Positions 18,686 to 26,914 of a stretch of 64,000 nt of DNA are shown one piece after another. The number at the start of each line of letters is the position of its first letter. The stretch's first letter is position 1. Made by a program: the position numbers and the translations under genes. The stretch spans positions 1 to 64,000 of the forward strand of contig NZ_FOCX01000019.1 of NCBI RefSeq assembly GCF_900110215.1, read 5' to 3'. The stretch comes from Halorientalis persicus. Its GTDB lineage: Archaea; Halobacteriota; Halobacteria; Halobacteriales; Haloarculaceae. The notes under the pieces were generated by a model that saw only the letters and a program-made list of their open reading frames with translations, was not told the origin of the DNA and did not search any database.

Positions 18686-18934
18686 TTACCGCTGTGGCTG
18701 AGATCGGCCGTTAGTGCCGCCCTTCTCGTCTGTCCGGGAACGAGTGATGTCGAGTTCGGCTTCGAGCGCGCGGAGCCGGCGGTACATCCGTCGTTCCGCA
18801 TCTGAGATACGGCGGTCGAGTCGCTCGATTTTCCGAACGTGGCTCGTGTCGGCGCCCAGTTCCGCGCAGTACTGCTCGTGAGTCGCCAGCCTGTCGTACG
18901 GAACCGGCCGTTCACAGCCAGGGCAGATCGGCAT
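18686..18934 (-). CDS. Zinc-finger plus coiled-coil small protein (copy 2)
   Basis: An 82-residue protein. MPICPGCERPVPYDRLATHE then QYC is the same C-x2-C ... H-x3-C finger as in the 8117-8377 protein, followed by a charged helix VRKIERLDRRISDAERRMYR and the shared RLRALEAELD. ATG 18934 is chosen by that match. It is divergent from the Gfo/Idh gene at 19080. No function is known to me. Confidence 0.7.
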   Translation of the reverse strand: MPICPGCERPVPYDRLATHEQYCAELGADTSHVRKIERLDRRISDAERRMYRRLRALEAELDITRSRTDEKGGTNGRSQPQR

Positions 18935-19079
18935 AGGCCCTCCATGGTACAACCCCGCACGACTTCACTCTTTGGTTGCGGTCGTATGGCGCTCGATCCG
19001 GCGGCCACGGCGGATGCGTCGCCGACCGGTAGCGCGGAGCCAGCGTCAGACCTTTCGCCGAGAATCACGCACGACGTGT

Positions 19080-20111
19080 ATGGTCCTGCAGATCGGCGTC
19101 ATCGGAGTCGGTGGACTCGGTTACCTCCAGGCCAAGACGTACGCAGAACACGCAAACGTCGACATCGTCGCGGCCGCCGACGTCACTGCGGACGCTCGCG
19201 ACCTGTTCGAACGGGAGTTCCACGCGCCGGCCTACGAGACGTATCGGGCTCTCTTGCACGAACACGGGGCCGAGCTGGACGCGGTCACCATCGTCACGCC
19301 ACACACACTCCACTACGATCAAACCATGGCCTGTCTGAATCGGGACCTCCACGTCCTCGTCGAGAAGCCGATGGTCACCGACGTGGGGCAGGCGAAGGCG
19401 CTCGTCGAAACGGCCGCCGAACGCAACCTCGTCCTGCAGGTCGGGTATCAGCGGCGGTTCCACGACGGGTTCAGCGAGATCGACAGAGTCCTGCACAGCG
19501 GTCGCGTCGGCCGTCTCCGCGCCGTGGACTGTTACGTCAGTCAGAACTGGATCGACAACCACCGCGGGACCTGGCGGGTCGATCCACAGCTCTCCGGCGG
19601 CGGCCAGCTCTACGACACCGGGTCCCACGTCCTCGACGCGCTCGTCTGGCTCTCACACGGCGACCCCGCGACCGTGACCGCCCAGATCCAGTACGCCAAG
19701 CCCGACGTGGACGTCGACAGCGTGTTGACGATCAGCCTGGAACGCGACACCGCCCCGGTCCTGGCGAGCGTCGCCATCGTCGGCGACGGCGTCGACATCA
19801 CCCCCAGGGAAGGGTACCGGTTCTGGGGAACCGACGGGACGATCTCCTACACGGACGACGAACTCGTGATCGAGGAACAGAACGGAGCCACGTACCGAAC
19901 GGAGATGGCCATCGACGCCGACTTCGACACGCTCAATCGCCGCAAACTGCAGAACTTCCTCGACGCGATCGAGGGCCGCACCGAGTCGGCGGTCCCCGGG
20001 ACCGTCGGTCTCACCATCACCGCGCTCACCGAAGCAGCTTACCAGGCCGACGCGACCGGCTCGGCCGTCTCGGTCCAGTCGATCGTCGAGAGTGCGACCG
20101 TCGAACAGTGA
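19080..20111 (+). CDS. Gfo/Idh/MocA oxidoreductase, inositol dehydrogenase-like
   Basis: A 343-residue NAD(P)-dependent dehydrogenase. LQIGVIGVGGLGYLQAKTYA is the Rossmann start, LHVLVEKPMVTD has the EKP motif, and GGGQLYDTGSHVLDALVWLS is the active-site Asp/His block. ATG 19080 is the natural start; the frame is open further upstream, but that part overlaps the divergent promoter region. Nearby genes act on sugars or polyols. The exact substrate is not readable. Confidence 0.92.
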   Translation: MVLQIGVIGVGGLGYLQAKTYAEHANVDIVAAADVTADARDLFEREFHAPAYETYRALLHEHGAELDAVTIVTPHTLHYDQTMACLNRDLHVLVEKPMVTDVGQAKALVETAAERNLVLQVGYQRRFHDGFSEIDRVLHSGRVGRLRAVDCYVSQNWIDNHRGTWRVDPQLSGGGQLYDTGSHVLDALVWLSHGDPATVTAQIQYAKPDVDVDSVLTISLERDTAPVLASVAIVGDGVDITPREGYRFWGTDGTISYTDDELVIEEQNGATYRTEMAIDADFDTLNRRKLQNFLDAIEGRTESAVPGTVGLTITALTEAAYQADATGSAVSVQSIVESATVEQ

Positions 20112-20141
20112 CGAGCGCCCGGTCGGACAGCCCGGGCGCGG

Positions 20142-21164
20142 TCACACGCCCGTGGTAACGCGGCGGCCGAGCCAGTCGAGAAAGGGAGCGACCCCGCGTT
20201 GGTACCTGAGGCGATATCGGGCGGCAGTATCACGTCTCCCCACGTGAACGCCGACATCTCCAGCCCGGAGAGTCCGAAAGACGTCTTCGTCGGTCGTATC
20301 GTCACCGAGATAGACGGCACGGTACCCGTCGGGAAGCGTCGTCCGGAGCCACTGGAGCGCCTGGCCCTTGTCCCAGTCGATGTCAGGCCGTATCTCGACG
20401 GACTTTCGCCCGGAGACGAGGCACAACCCATCGTCCAGCCGTGGGGCGAGTGCATCGATCCGTTCGACCACGCCGCGCTGGAGCGCTGGCGGGACCTGTC
20501 GATAGTGGACCGTCAGCGAGAGCGTCTTGTCTTCGATCAGACAGCCGGGAACGTCACCGAGCGTCTGTCCGACGAGGTCCACGGCGTGGTCGAGGGCAGG
20601 TCTGTAGCGTCGCGCTGCTGGATGGATCACGCTGTCTGGCCCACGCGCCAGTTCCAGCCCGTGATTGCCGGCGTAGACCGCACCCGCGACCTCGGCCCGC
20701 GGCCGAAGATCGGCGATTTCACGCCCGCTCACGACGGCGACGACAGTGTCGACGCTCGCCGCGAGCCTGGCGAGCGCGACTGCATTGGCCGGTGTGATGT
20801 GGGGATCGTCGGGGTCCGGTGCGATGGGGGCGAGAGTCCCGTCGAAATCGACACCGACCAGCAGCCCCGACCCCCGTTCCAGCCGGCCCGCGATTTCGCC
20901 AAGGTTCGTGGCCGCCGGTTTCGTCCGGGCATCGGTCGGTGGAGCCGAGGACGCCGCTCGTTTCGGCACCCGCTCGTTTTCCGGCCCGTTCGTCTGTCCC
21001 GGTTCGTTCGTCCGTCGCTCGTGATTCGGTGTGTACATTCGTCGTTCGTGGTCGGAGTGATGTCGGGGATCGATGTCGTGTTCGGGATCGGTGTCGTGTG
21101 TTACGTCGGCTGGTGTCGGACTCGTGGCTGCTTCCCGTCCTGTCGGAGACACTGGCTGACCCAC
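20142..21164 (-). CDS. otsB: Trehalose-6-phosphate phosphatase
   Basis: A HAD-superfamily phosphatase of up to 340 residues that removes the phosphate of trehalose-6-phosphate. The DxD nucleophile motif is GVDFDGTLAPIAPDPDD (Asp106, Asp108). VVSGREIADL, YAGNHGLELARG, KGQALQWLR and YLGDDTTDEDVF follow in the family order. About 90 N-terminal residues are low-complexity and polar, unlike the usual enzyme. ATG 21164 overlaps otsA by 64 bases; ATG 21038 inside the tail is an alternative. Trehalose is a compatible solute in several haloarchaea. Confidence 0.92.
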   Translation of the reverse strand: MGQPVSPTGREAATSPTPADVTHDTDPEHDIDPRHHSDHERRMYTPNHERRTNEPGQTNGPENERVPKRAASSAPPTDARTKPAATNLGEIAGRLERGSGLLVGVDFDGTLAPIAPDPDDPHITPANAVALARLAASVDTVVAVVSGREIADLRPRAEVAGAVYAGNHGLELARGPDSVIHPAARRYRPALDHAVDLVGQTLGDVPGCLIEDKTLSLTVHYRQVPPALQRGVVERIDALAPRLDDGLCLVSGRKSVEIRPDIDWDKGQALQWLRTTLPDGYRAVYLGDDTTDEDVFRTLRAGDVGVHVGRRDTAARYRLRYQRGVAPFLDWLGRRVTTGV

Positions 21165-22822
21165 GAGTCGAGGTCCCGCTCGGACACGGCCCGGGAAAGG
21201 CCGTCCATCCGCCGTCGGCGCTCGTCGTCCGGCATCGCGAGCGCGTCCTCGATCGTCGTGGCGAAGTCGGACACGTCACAGGGATTGAGCGCGAGCGCGT
21301 GTTCACCGAACTCGTCGTACGCACCAGTCCCCCGACTCAGCAGGAGGACGCCCGGATCGGAACCCTGCGCGGCGACGTACTCCTGGGCGACGAGGTTCAT
21401 CCCGTCCCTGAGCGGACTGACGATGCCGAGATCGGCCTCGCGGTAGAGCCCGAACAGTTCTGCCTGGGAGAGGTGGGCTGTCGTGTAGACGACCGGTTGC
21501 CAGTCGTCGGTGCCGAACCGGTCGTTCAGTCGCTCAACACAGTCGGCGACCTCCTCCTGGATCGCTCTGTACGCCGGGATCGTCTCCCGGGTGACGCTCC
21601 CGACCTGGATGTACGTGAGGTCGCCACGGAGGTCGGGCGTATCGTCCAGCAGGGATTCGAGCGCGCGAAGCCGTTCCGGAATGCCCTTCGAGTAGTCGAG
21701 CCGGTCGACGCCGACGGCCAGCGTCGTGCCCGCTTCGATACCGTGTTGGGCCCGAAGCCGAGCGGGGAACGCGGTCGCCTCCGCCGTCGTCGCGGTCTCG
21801 GCGACGTCGTCGACCGGGACACCCATCGGGATAGCACGGATAGAGATCTCTCGGTCGCGATAGCGAACGCGACGATCGGACCAGTCGACGGCCGCGTCGT
21901 CGACGGCGGTCGAAACACACTCGAGGAAGTTCTCGGCGTACCGATTCGTGTGGAATCCGATCCGGTCAGCGCCGAGCAAGCCCCGGACGAGGTCCTGGCG
22001 TCGTGGACAGGCGCGGAACGTGTTCCAGTCCGGCCACGGGATATGCCAGAACTGCGCCACGTCGACCGCGGAGCCGAGCTGGCGACGGATCGCACGCGGG
22101 GCGAGCGCGAGGTGGTAGTCGTGAATCCAGATCGTCGTGTCGGCGAGGACGTCGTCGGACGCGCTCGTCGCGGCGTTCGCGGCGAATCGCTGATTCACCG
22201 TTCGGTAGGCGTCCCAGAACGCCCCGTCACAGTGTACGTGACCCAGAAACGAGTGGCAAAGCGGCCACAGCACCTGGTTGCTGAACCCGTAGTAGTAGTT
22301 CTGGACCTCGGCATCGGAGAGCCAGACGCGACGCAACGTGTACTCACCCTGCTCGCGGTCGTCGGTGCGGGATCGATCCGACGACACGGCGTTACTGGAC
22401 GAGTCCTCGGACGGGGGGACCGTCACGCGACCAACATCGTCGACGACCGCCCGATCTGCATCGCCGTCCCCCCAGGCGATCCACGTGCCGCCGAGTTCAC
22501 GCATCACCGGATCGAGACCGGCGGTGACACCCCCAGTTGGCCGGTCCACGGTGACCGTCTCGCCGTCGTACTCGTGGCTGTAGGGCTGCCGATTCGAGAC
22601 CACGATCAGGTTTCGACCACCGTTCCGTTCGCCCGGGGTGTCGACCCCGGAGTCGGGATCGAGATCGGCGTCGGTCCCGAGTGCCTTAGCGTGCCGGTTA
22701 CCTGGGTCCAAATCTCGCCCCGACATCGCTCCGCGTATGGGTTTTCGTTCCGATTTGCGATTCGTCGATCCGTGGACACCGGTCTCGTACCCGTTCGGCC
22801 GTGGTAGCGTATGGTCGTGCAT
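21101..22822 (-). CDS. otsA: Trehalose-6-phosphate synthase
   Basis: A GT20 glycosyltransferase that joins glucose from a nucleotide sugar to glucose-6-phosphate. Visible blocks are LIVVSNRQPYSHEY, PTGGVTAGLDPVM, YYYGFSNQVLWPLCH, IWIHDYHLALAP, GVDRLDYSKGIPERL and SPLRDGMNLVAQEYVAAQ. The start is uncertain: ATG 22822 gives 573 residues with a polar N-terminal extension, ATG 22726 gives 541, and the catalytic part begins about 40 residues after the latter. It is followed by otsB with overlap, so the pair is one operon. Confidence 0.93.
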   Translation of the reverse strand: MHDHTLPRPNGYETGVHGSTNRKSERKPIRGAMSGRDLDPGNRHAKALGTDADLDPDSGVDTPGERNGGRNLIVVSNRQPYSHEYDGETVTVDRPTGGVTAGLDPVMRELGGTWIAWGDGDADRAVVDDVGRVTVPPSEDSSSNAVSSDRSRTDDREQGEYTLRRVWLSDAEVQNYYYGFSNQVLWPLCHSFLGHVHCDGAFWDAYRTVNQRFAANAATSASDDVLADTTIWIHDYHLALAPRAIRRQLGSAVDVAQFWHIPWPDWNTFRACPRRQDLVRGLLGADRIGFHTNRYAENFLECVSTAVDDAAVDWSDRRVRYRDREISIRAIPMGVPVDDVAETATTAEATAFPARLRAQHGIEAGTTLAVGVDRLDYSKGIPERLRALESLLDDTPDLRGDLTYIQVGSVTRETIPAYRAIQEEVADCVERLNDRFGTDDWQPVVYTTAHLSQAELFGLYREADLGIVSPLRDGMNLVAQEYVAAQGSDPGVLLLSRGTGAYDEFGEHALALNPCDVSDFATTIEDALAMPDDERRRRMDGLSRAVSERDLDSWVSQCLRQDGKQPRVRHQPT

Positions 22823-23305
22823 GATCCCGAGGGTAACCGCAGTCCTGATGCGATGGCAGGCGTTGCCTCGACAAGGCGGTGATGCCTGCATCTGAAAGGA
22901 CGCGGACGATCTCACATCGCCCTGTGACCCACATCAGTCTGCGGCCCCACACCGCCCTGTCTTCTCTGGGCGATCTACACCACGGAAGGGACTGCGCTCA
23001 CGCTCGGCCTCGACGAAGTACACCGATTCACCGGGCCGACTGCATCCCACTTCGATCCGTGAGCCCCACATTTACAGACGTATGGTTGTAAAAATATATC
23101 GCACGAGTGATTATCGTTGCGCGAGCGGCCACGCAGTCCCTGCTGGGGGTTCGTAGTCCCGACCGATAGTGCACAGTCTTGGCTGGTGGGACGAAACCGT
23201 GATCGCCAATCTTAACCAACACCAGATTTCAGAAACACTAATCCCCCGCAATCCTCTCCAACCCCGGAGGTTTGAAGTCAGCGGGGACAACAGTGTTGGT
23301 TAAAC
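22823..23305. other. Intergenic, about 480 bases
   Basis: This lies between the divergent otsA (-) and the 23306 gene (+). It holds an AT-rich patch at 23075-23110 (TGGTTGTAAAAATATAT) and an 11-base inverted repeat ending at the 23306 start. I see no gene. Confidence 0.5.
23212..23303. repeat. Inverted repeat TTAACCAACAC / GTGTTGGTTAA
   Basis: Perfect 11-base arms at 23212-23222 and 23293-23303, the second ending two bases before ATG 23306. The same word occurs twice near 39.9 kb (39924, 39954). Confidence 0.6.
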
Positions 23306-23704
23306 ATGAGTGAAGAGCAGCATAGCGCTGTCGGGAACGATTCGGACCTGGTCGAGAGCGTCCCCGACGAAGTGCGTGACGTGATAGACGAGTCGAGCGA
23401 AGCGGAGTTGCGAGCATTGCTGCGATACGTGCGCGAAGCGTTGGAGTCGGCAGACGGCGATACGGATACTCCCGGACGAGTCGCAGTGAGCGAGCTATCC
23501 GCGGCGGAATCGAACACGGCAGGGTCGACAACCACCAGCGAAGTGGATTCACAGGCCGAATCCACTGACGAACAACCCGAAGGGGTGCCATCGAAGGCGA
23601 CGAGAGTCGTCAAAGAGATCAACGACAACCGGTATTACTACTGGCAGTGGCGAGACGGGGATTCGGTCAAATCGAAGTACGATCGCCCGGCCGACCCGGA
23701 GTGA
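23306..23704 (+). CDS. Acidic protein of unknown function beside the orphan origin
   Basis: A 132-residue acidic protein. The N-terminal half has a predicted helix (VRDVIDESSEAELRALLRYV then REALESA), the middle is low complexity Ser/Thr/Glu, and the C-terminus KEINDNRYYYWQWRDGDSVK then SKYDRP resembles the short aromatic YYW-x-RDG module of DUF6788-like proteins from mobile and plasmid contexts. It borders the ORB-repeat region. A replication or partition role is possible but unproved. Confidence 0.6.
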   Translation: MSEEQHSAVGNDSDLVESVPDEVRDVIDESSEAELRALLRYVREALESADGDTDTPGRVAVSELSAAESNTAGSTTTSEVDSQAESTDEQPEGVPSKATRVVKEINDNRYYYWQWRDGDSVKSKYDRPADPE

Positions 23705-23756
23705 GCCACAGTGAATCGGGAGTCTCGTCGACTCGATCGAGAAGTCGGCGGCGCGC

Positions 23757-23779
23757 GCACACCGGGTTTCCGGTGAAAC
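23757..23779 (-). repeat. ORB-like repeat A
   Basis: Core ACACCGGGTTTCCGGTGAAA; on the minus strand TTTCACCGGAAACCCGGTGT. Confidence 0.7.
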
Positions 23780-23860
23780 GGGTGGTAGCGGTGGGTGGGG
23801 GAGAGCAGAACGGCGAGCGAGTGGGGACAGGATTCGACCAACAGGAATCGACCGTATATT

Positions 23861-23900
23861 CGAGCGTTCGCACACCGGATCGAGCGTTCGCACACCGAAG
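23861..23900 (+). repeat. Tandem 20-base iteron-like repeat
   Basis: CGAGCGTTCGCACACCGGAT is followed directly by CGAGCGTTCGCACACCGAAG. A third related unit, CGAGCGCGCGCACACCG, at 23908-23924 runs into ORB-like repeat B. Confidence 0.7.
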
Positions 23901-23916
23901 TTTCTTCGAGCGCGCG

Positions 23917-23939
23917 CACACCGTGTTTCCGGTGAAACC
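23917..23939 (-). repeat. ORB-like repeat B
   Basis: Core ACACCGTGTTTCCGGTGAAA, same orientation as A, merged with the end of the 20-base tandem repeats. Confidence 0.7.
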
Positions 23940-24003
23940 AGGTCAGAGAGGGGCTGGGGGGGACGACGAGTGGAGAAGCCGGATGGAACCACCCTAGAAA
24001 TAG

Positions 24004-24027
24004 ACACACCGGATTTCCGGTGAAACC
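24004..24027 (-). repeat. ORB-like repeat C
   Basis: Core ACACCGGATTTCCGGTGAAA, same orientation as A and B, closest to the AT-rich core. Confidence 0.7.
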
Positions 24028-24090
24028 GTTCGGTAGAGCGGACGATGACGGCAGTTTAGCGTACTTTCTCCACAGCATCTACAGCAGTAG

Positions 24091-24285
24091 GATGGTCTCA
24101 GTTGCTAGCACGTCACAGTCATACAAACCTAGCTACACAAATCTAGCTGTGAGCAATACAAAACTACCTGCACGAATCTGCAAGTATTTAAAACAGATTA
24201 AATAGAACACCAGAGTTAAATACATGAGTAGCGTATAGCTCATTGAGTATATCACGATACAAGAGTGATAGCTAGATGCTATCAC
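24091..24285. other. AT-rich core, candidate duplex-unwinding element
   Basis: A stretch much richer in A and T than the rest of the window (for example AAGTATTTAAAACAGATTAA). It contains short inverted words such as AGCTA/TAGCT and no plausible gene. It lies between the two sets of oppositely oriented ORB-like repeats. Confidence 0.55.
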
Positions 24286-24575
24286 GTGGGGTCAAGCTGT
24301 TCACCCGAAACGGAAACGAAGTCACTCCGGACAATCGCCGAGAAAGGGTTTCTTCCGGTCGGCAATCGTGTTTGGTGGATTTACACTCGGTGGGTCTCGC
24401 TCACGGCTTTCCGTTCTCTGTTCAGTACGACGGCAACGAACACTCGCTAGAGTAGCTTGTGAACGCTAACTGCGGCCACACAGGGTCAGCGGTCGTTCAC
24501 GATCTCCAATCGACGAACGCCACCACAGAGACCACAACCCCCGTTTCGACTGCACCCCACCCCCCGTTCCCTCCC

Positions 24576-24599
24576 GTTTCACCGGAAATCCGGTGTGTG
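24576..24599 (+). repeat. ORB-like repeat D
   Basis: Core TTTCACCGGAAATCCGGTGT, opposite in direction to A-C. Confidence 0.7.
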
Positions 24600-24624
24600 T
24601 CTCTACCCCGGTTCTTTATAAACC

Positions 24625-24648
24625 ATTTCACCGGAAACCCGGTGTCCG
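24625..24648 (+). repeat. ORB-like repeat E
   Basis: Core TTTCACCGGAAACCCGGTGT, same direction as D and 49 bases from it. Confidence 0.7.
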
Positions 24649-24829
24649 ATTTCGAAATTTTATATAATTATAGATCAAACAATTCAGTTACACTCTGGTA
24701 CTCCTTCAGATCGGAGGGGGTCTCGAGTTCGTTCGGCCAGGTATCGATTCTCGGACGTGACCGTACACCGTTCGGTCCCTGACGGTCACACCTCGTATAC
24801 TCGATCTCAGTTGGATCCCCCGGTCGGTA

Positions 24830-24864
24830 TACACCTCACGTCGTAGCTACACCTCACGTCGTAG
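24830..24864 (+). repeat. Tandem 17-base repeat upstream of padR
   Basis: TACACCTCACGTCGTAG occurs at 24830-24846 and 24848-24864, with a weaker relative (CACACCTCGTATAC) at 24787. The pair lies about 45 bases before the TATA-like GTATAACTAT of the PadR gene, so an operator is likely. Confidence 0.5.
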
Positions 24865-24947
24865 TTGTTAATACGGTCGTACGGGGGAATAGCTCGGGTA
24901 ACTGGTGTATAACTATAGACGAAAATTCATAACGAGAATACGGACCC

Positions 24948-25241
24948 ATGTTCGACCTGACTGGTTTCCAACGAGACATCATGTACCTGGTCGCGGGGCT
25001 CGACGATCCACACGGCCTCGCTGTCAAAGACGAACTCGAGAAGTACTACGAATCGGAGATTCACCACGGCCGACTGTATCCCAACCTCGACGAACTGGTC
25101 AAGAAAGGCCTCATCAAAAAAGGAAAGAAGGATCGACGAACGAACGTCTACAAACTGACCGATCGGGGCGTCCGTGAACTGGAAGACCGGCGGGACTGGG
25201 AAGACCAGTACCTGCAAGACAAACAGGCGATCCCGACGTAA
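24948..25241 (+). CDS. PadR-family transcriptional regulator
   Basis: A 97-residue winged-helix protein. FDLTGFQRDIMYLVAGLDDP, HGLAVKDELEKYYESEIHHG and RLYPNLDELVKKGLIKKGKK match the PadR DNA-binding fold, with NVYKLTDRGVRELEDR as the wing and final helix. PadR proteins usually repress nearby genes and themselves. The tandem repeat at 24830-24864 could be its operator. A TATA-like element at 24907-24916 is 36 bases before ATG. It is the first gene after the orphan origin. Confidence 0.93.
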   Translation: MFDLTGFQRDIMYLVAGLDDPHGLAVKDELEKYYESEIHHGRLYPNLDELVKKGLIKKGKKDRRTNVYKLTDRGVRELEDRRDWEDQYLQDKQAIPT

Positions 25242-25256
25242 CCGTTCCCCACCTCG

Positions 25257-25262
25257 TTTTTT
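25257..25262 (+). terminator. T-run terminator after padR
   Basis: Six T follow the padR stop by 16 bases. Confidence 0.5.
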
Positions 25263-25397
25263 GGACTTCAGTGCCTGACGCTATCCGGTCGCGAGCCACG
25301 ACTTTGCCACGCCGTTCACATCTCACGGCCGATCGGTAACAGAACCGCCGGACATGGACCGGGTAACAAACCGTTCGTCACCCGTCGTCTGGGCTCG

Positions 25398-25802
25398 ATG
25401 CTTCGCTCCCGTGAGGCGCTCGCCACGGTACCCACGAACCCGCTCTCGTGGTACCGATCCGCTTCGGTTCCCTGGATACTGGCACTGGTCGCGAGCAAGG
25501 CGGGTGATCTCGCGACGACCATCGTCGGCCTGACCATCGTGGACGGGCTTTCCGAACGCAACCCCGTCGCAGGGACGGTCTTTCACCAGTTCGGCGTCGC
25601 CGGTCTGTGTGTGGTGAGTGTGTTCGTTCTCGTGGTCGTCGTCCTCGTCGTCGAGTTTGCCGGGACCGTCCTCGAACGCGACGACCGGACCGAACTGAGT
25701 CCCGACACTGCCTACTTCATCGGGTACTTCCCCTTGGTCACCGTGTTCGGTGGAGCGACTGTGTATAACGCCGTATTAATATGTATACGCGTCTGGCCGT
25801 GA
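25398..25802 (+). CDS. Membrane protein of unknown function
   Basis: A 134-residue protein with three or four hydrophobic stretches: VPWILALVASKAGDLATTIV, VAGLCVVSVFVLVVVVLVVE and FIGYFPLVTVFGGATVYNAV. The motif KAGDLATT inside a membrane helix with the later NPVAG resembles DUF5658-type haloarchaeal membrane proteins, but the match is weak. It stands alone on the plus strand. Confidence 0.65.
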   Translation: MLRSREALATVPTNPLSWYRSASVPWILALVASKAGDLATTIVGLTIVDGLSERNPVAGTVFHQFGVAGLCVVSVFVLVVVVLVVEFAGTVLERDDRTELSPDTAYFIGYFPLVTVFGGATVYNAVLICIRVWP

Positions 25803-25854
25803 TCGCGATAGTGAGCCCGAGCGATTCGGCCGTGCGCTCGTCTGCCGTAACCAC

Positions 25855-25862
25855 TCTATAAC
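25855..25862 (+). promoter_or_regulatory. TATA box of the 25892 gene
   Basis: TCTATAAC in a GC-rich surround, centred about 33 bases before ATG 25892, supports that start and a near-leaderless transcript. Confidence 0.55.
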
Positions 25863-25891
25863 TATCCCAGCGGCGCGCCAGGGCTCGCTCG

Positions 25892-26125
25892 ATGGCACGC
25901 TGGCTGCGTTCAGCGGACGAGGATAGTATGAACGAGGATGAGACGCTCGACGACCTGGCCGACGGTACACCGGCGGATCCGGAACTGGTCTCGGTCGTCG
26001 TCGAGGACGACGACGCCCCGGACCGGTGTACGATCTACCATCCGGAGTCGTCCGGGATCGACCGAATGTCACGGTGGATCACTACCGAGACGGACCTGCT
26101 CGTCGATCTCGAACGTATCCGGTAA
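25892..26125 (+). CDS. DUF7511-like small haloarchaeal protein
   Basis: A 77-residue protein. The conserved part is LVSVVVEDDDAPDRCTIYHP, then GIDRMSRWITTETDLLVDLE near the C-terminus, a layout I associate with the haloarchaeal DUF7511 family. ATG 25892 is supported by the TATA box 33 bases before it; ATG 25928 is an alternative. The function is unknown. Confidence 0.7.
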   Translation: MARWLRSADEDSMNEDETLDDLADGTPADPELVSVVVEDDDAPDRCTIYHPESSGIDRMSRWITTETDLLVDLERIR

Positions 26126-26314
26126 GTGTTTCGAAGCTGGCGACTCCACACGTGCTGACCGGTTGTTCCAGTACTCGATGCGCAGCTGTCCTGGCACCCC
26201 ACGATCAGCTGTTCCGGCATTCGAGGACCAACGCGATCGATTCTCGTGTGCCGATGCGACGGTATCAGCGCGGAACGGACAGAATCGAAATCGGTCGCGG
26301 TACGGGCCGCTCGG

Positions 26315-26914
26315 TCAGTCGTCTTGATCGGCCCCGATTTCGATCGCGTGGAACGCCGAACAGCCACCGACGGCCAGACAGAGCACGCCGAGGGCGGCTA
26401 TCGACACCGTGCCGCCCGCAATCAGGCTAACCAGAAACAGCACGCCACCGACACCGCTCAGCCCGAGGTAGTACTCGTGCCAGGGTCGCGTGTCCGGTGA
26501 CTGGTTGTCCAGATACTCGTAGAGCTGGGGGGCGTTCTCACCGAGGGAGACGATCCCGCGGTTCTGGTTGAACTGTACGATGCCCATGTCGGCCATCTTC
26601 GGCAGGTGGCACTGGTACAGGCCGACGTAGACCCGTTTTCGCTGGCTGGAGGTGATCGACGCGATGTCCGTATCGTTCTCCAGGGCAGCGATGTGTTCGG
26701 CCAGATCACTGAGTGTGACCTGCTGTTCGTGTTCGCGTAGGTATCTGATCACTTCACGACGACGCTCGTTTTTCAAAATCTCGAAAATGAGATCTAGTGA
26801 CAGCTCTTCGGCGGGCGACCCCTCGCCCCCCTCTGCGCTCGTCGTCGGTTCGGTTGACGATTCGTCGATCTGTCGTGTCGTAGGTCCCGTTGACCCCGTT
26901 TCCTGTGTACTCAT
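26315..26914 (-). CDS. DUF7344 winged-helix protein with C-terminal membrane spans (copy 1)
   Basis: A 199-residue protein. After a disordered N-terminus, residues about 40-130 are a winged helix: LIFEILKNERRREVIRYLRE, VTLSDLAEHIAALEND and QRKRVYVGLYQCHLPKMADM. Two membrane spans follow (GLSGVGGVLFLVSLIAGG; IAALGVLCLAVGGCSAFHA). It is probably a membrane-anchored regulator. The protein at 31208-31756 has the same plan, and the pair flanks the 27-31 kb sugar cassette. Confidence 0.88.
   Translation of the reverse strand: MSTQETGSTGPTTRQIDESSTEPTTSAEGGEGSPAEELSLDLIFEILKNERRREVIRYLREHEQQVTLSDLAEHIAALENDTDIASITSSQRKRVYVGLYQCHLPKMADMGIVQFNQNRGIVSLGENAPQLYEYLDNQSPDTRPWHEYYLGLSGVGGVLFLVSLIAGGTVSIAALGVLCLAVGGCSAFHAIEIGADQDD

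Larger units (their letters stand above)
23757..24648. other. Candidate replication origin without adjacent initiator gene
   Basis: Five 20-24-base ORB-like repeats lie here. Three (23757, 23917, 24004) point one way and two (24576, 24625) the other, facing an AT-rich core at about 24091-24285. Inverted ORBs around a duplex-unwinding element are the standard architecture of haloarchaeal origins. No orc1/cdc6 gene is adjacent; the only one in the window is at 55.5 kb and its repeats differ in the left half. Confidence 0.65.

Noticed and set aside
20819-22807. 662-codon plus-strand frame opposite otsA/otsB
   Set aside because: No motif, and the minus strand encodes full conserved enzymes over the same bases.
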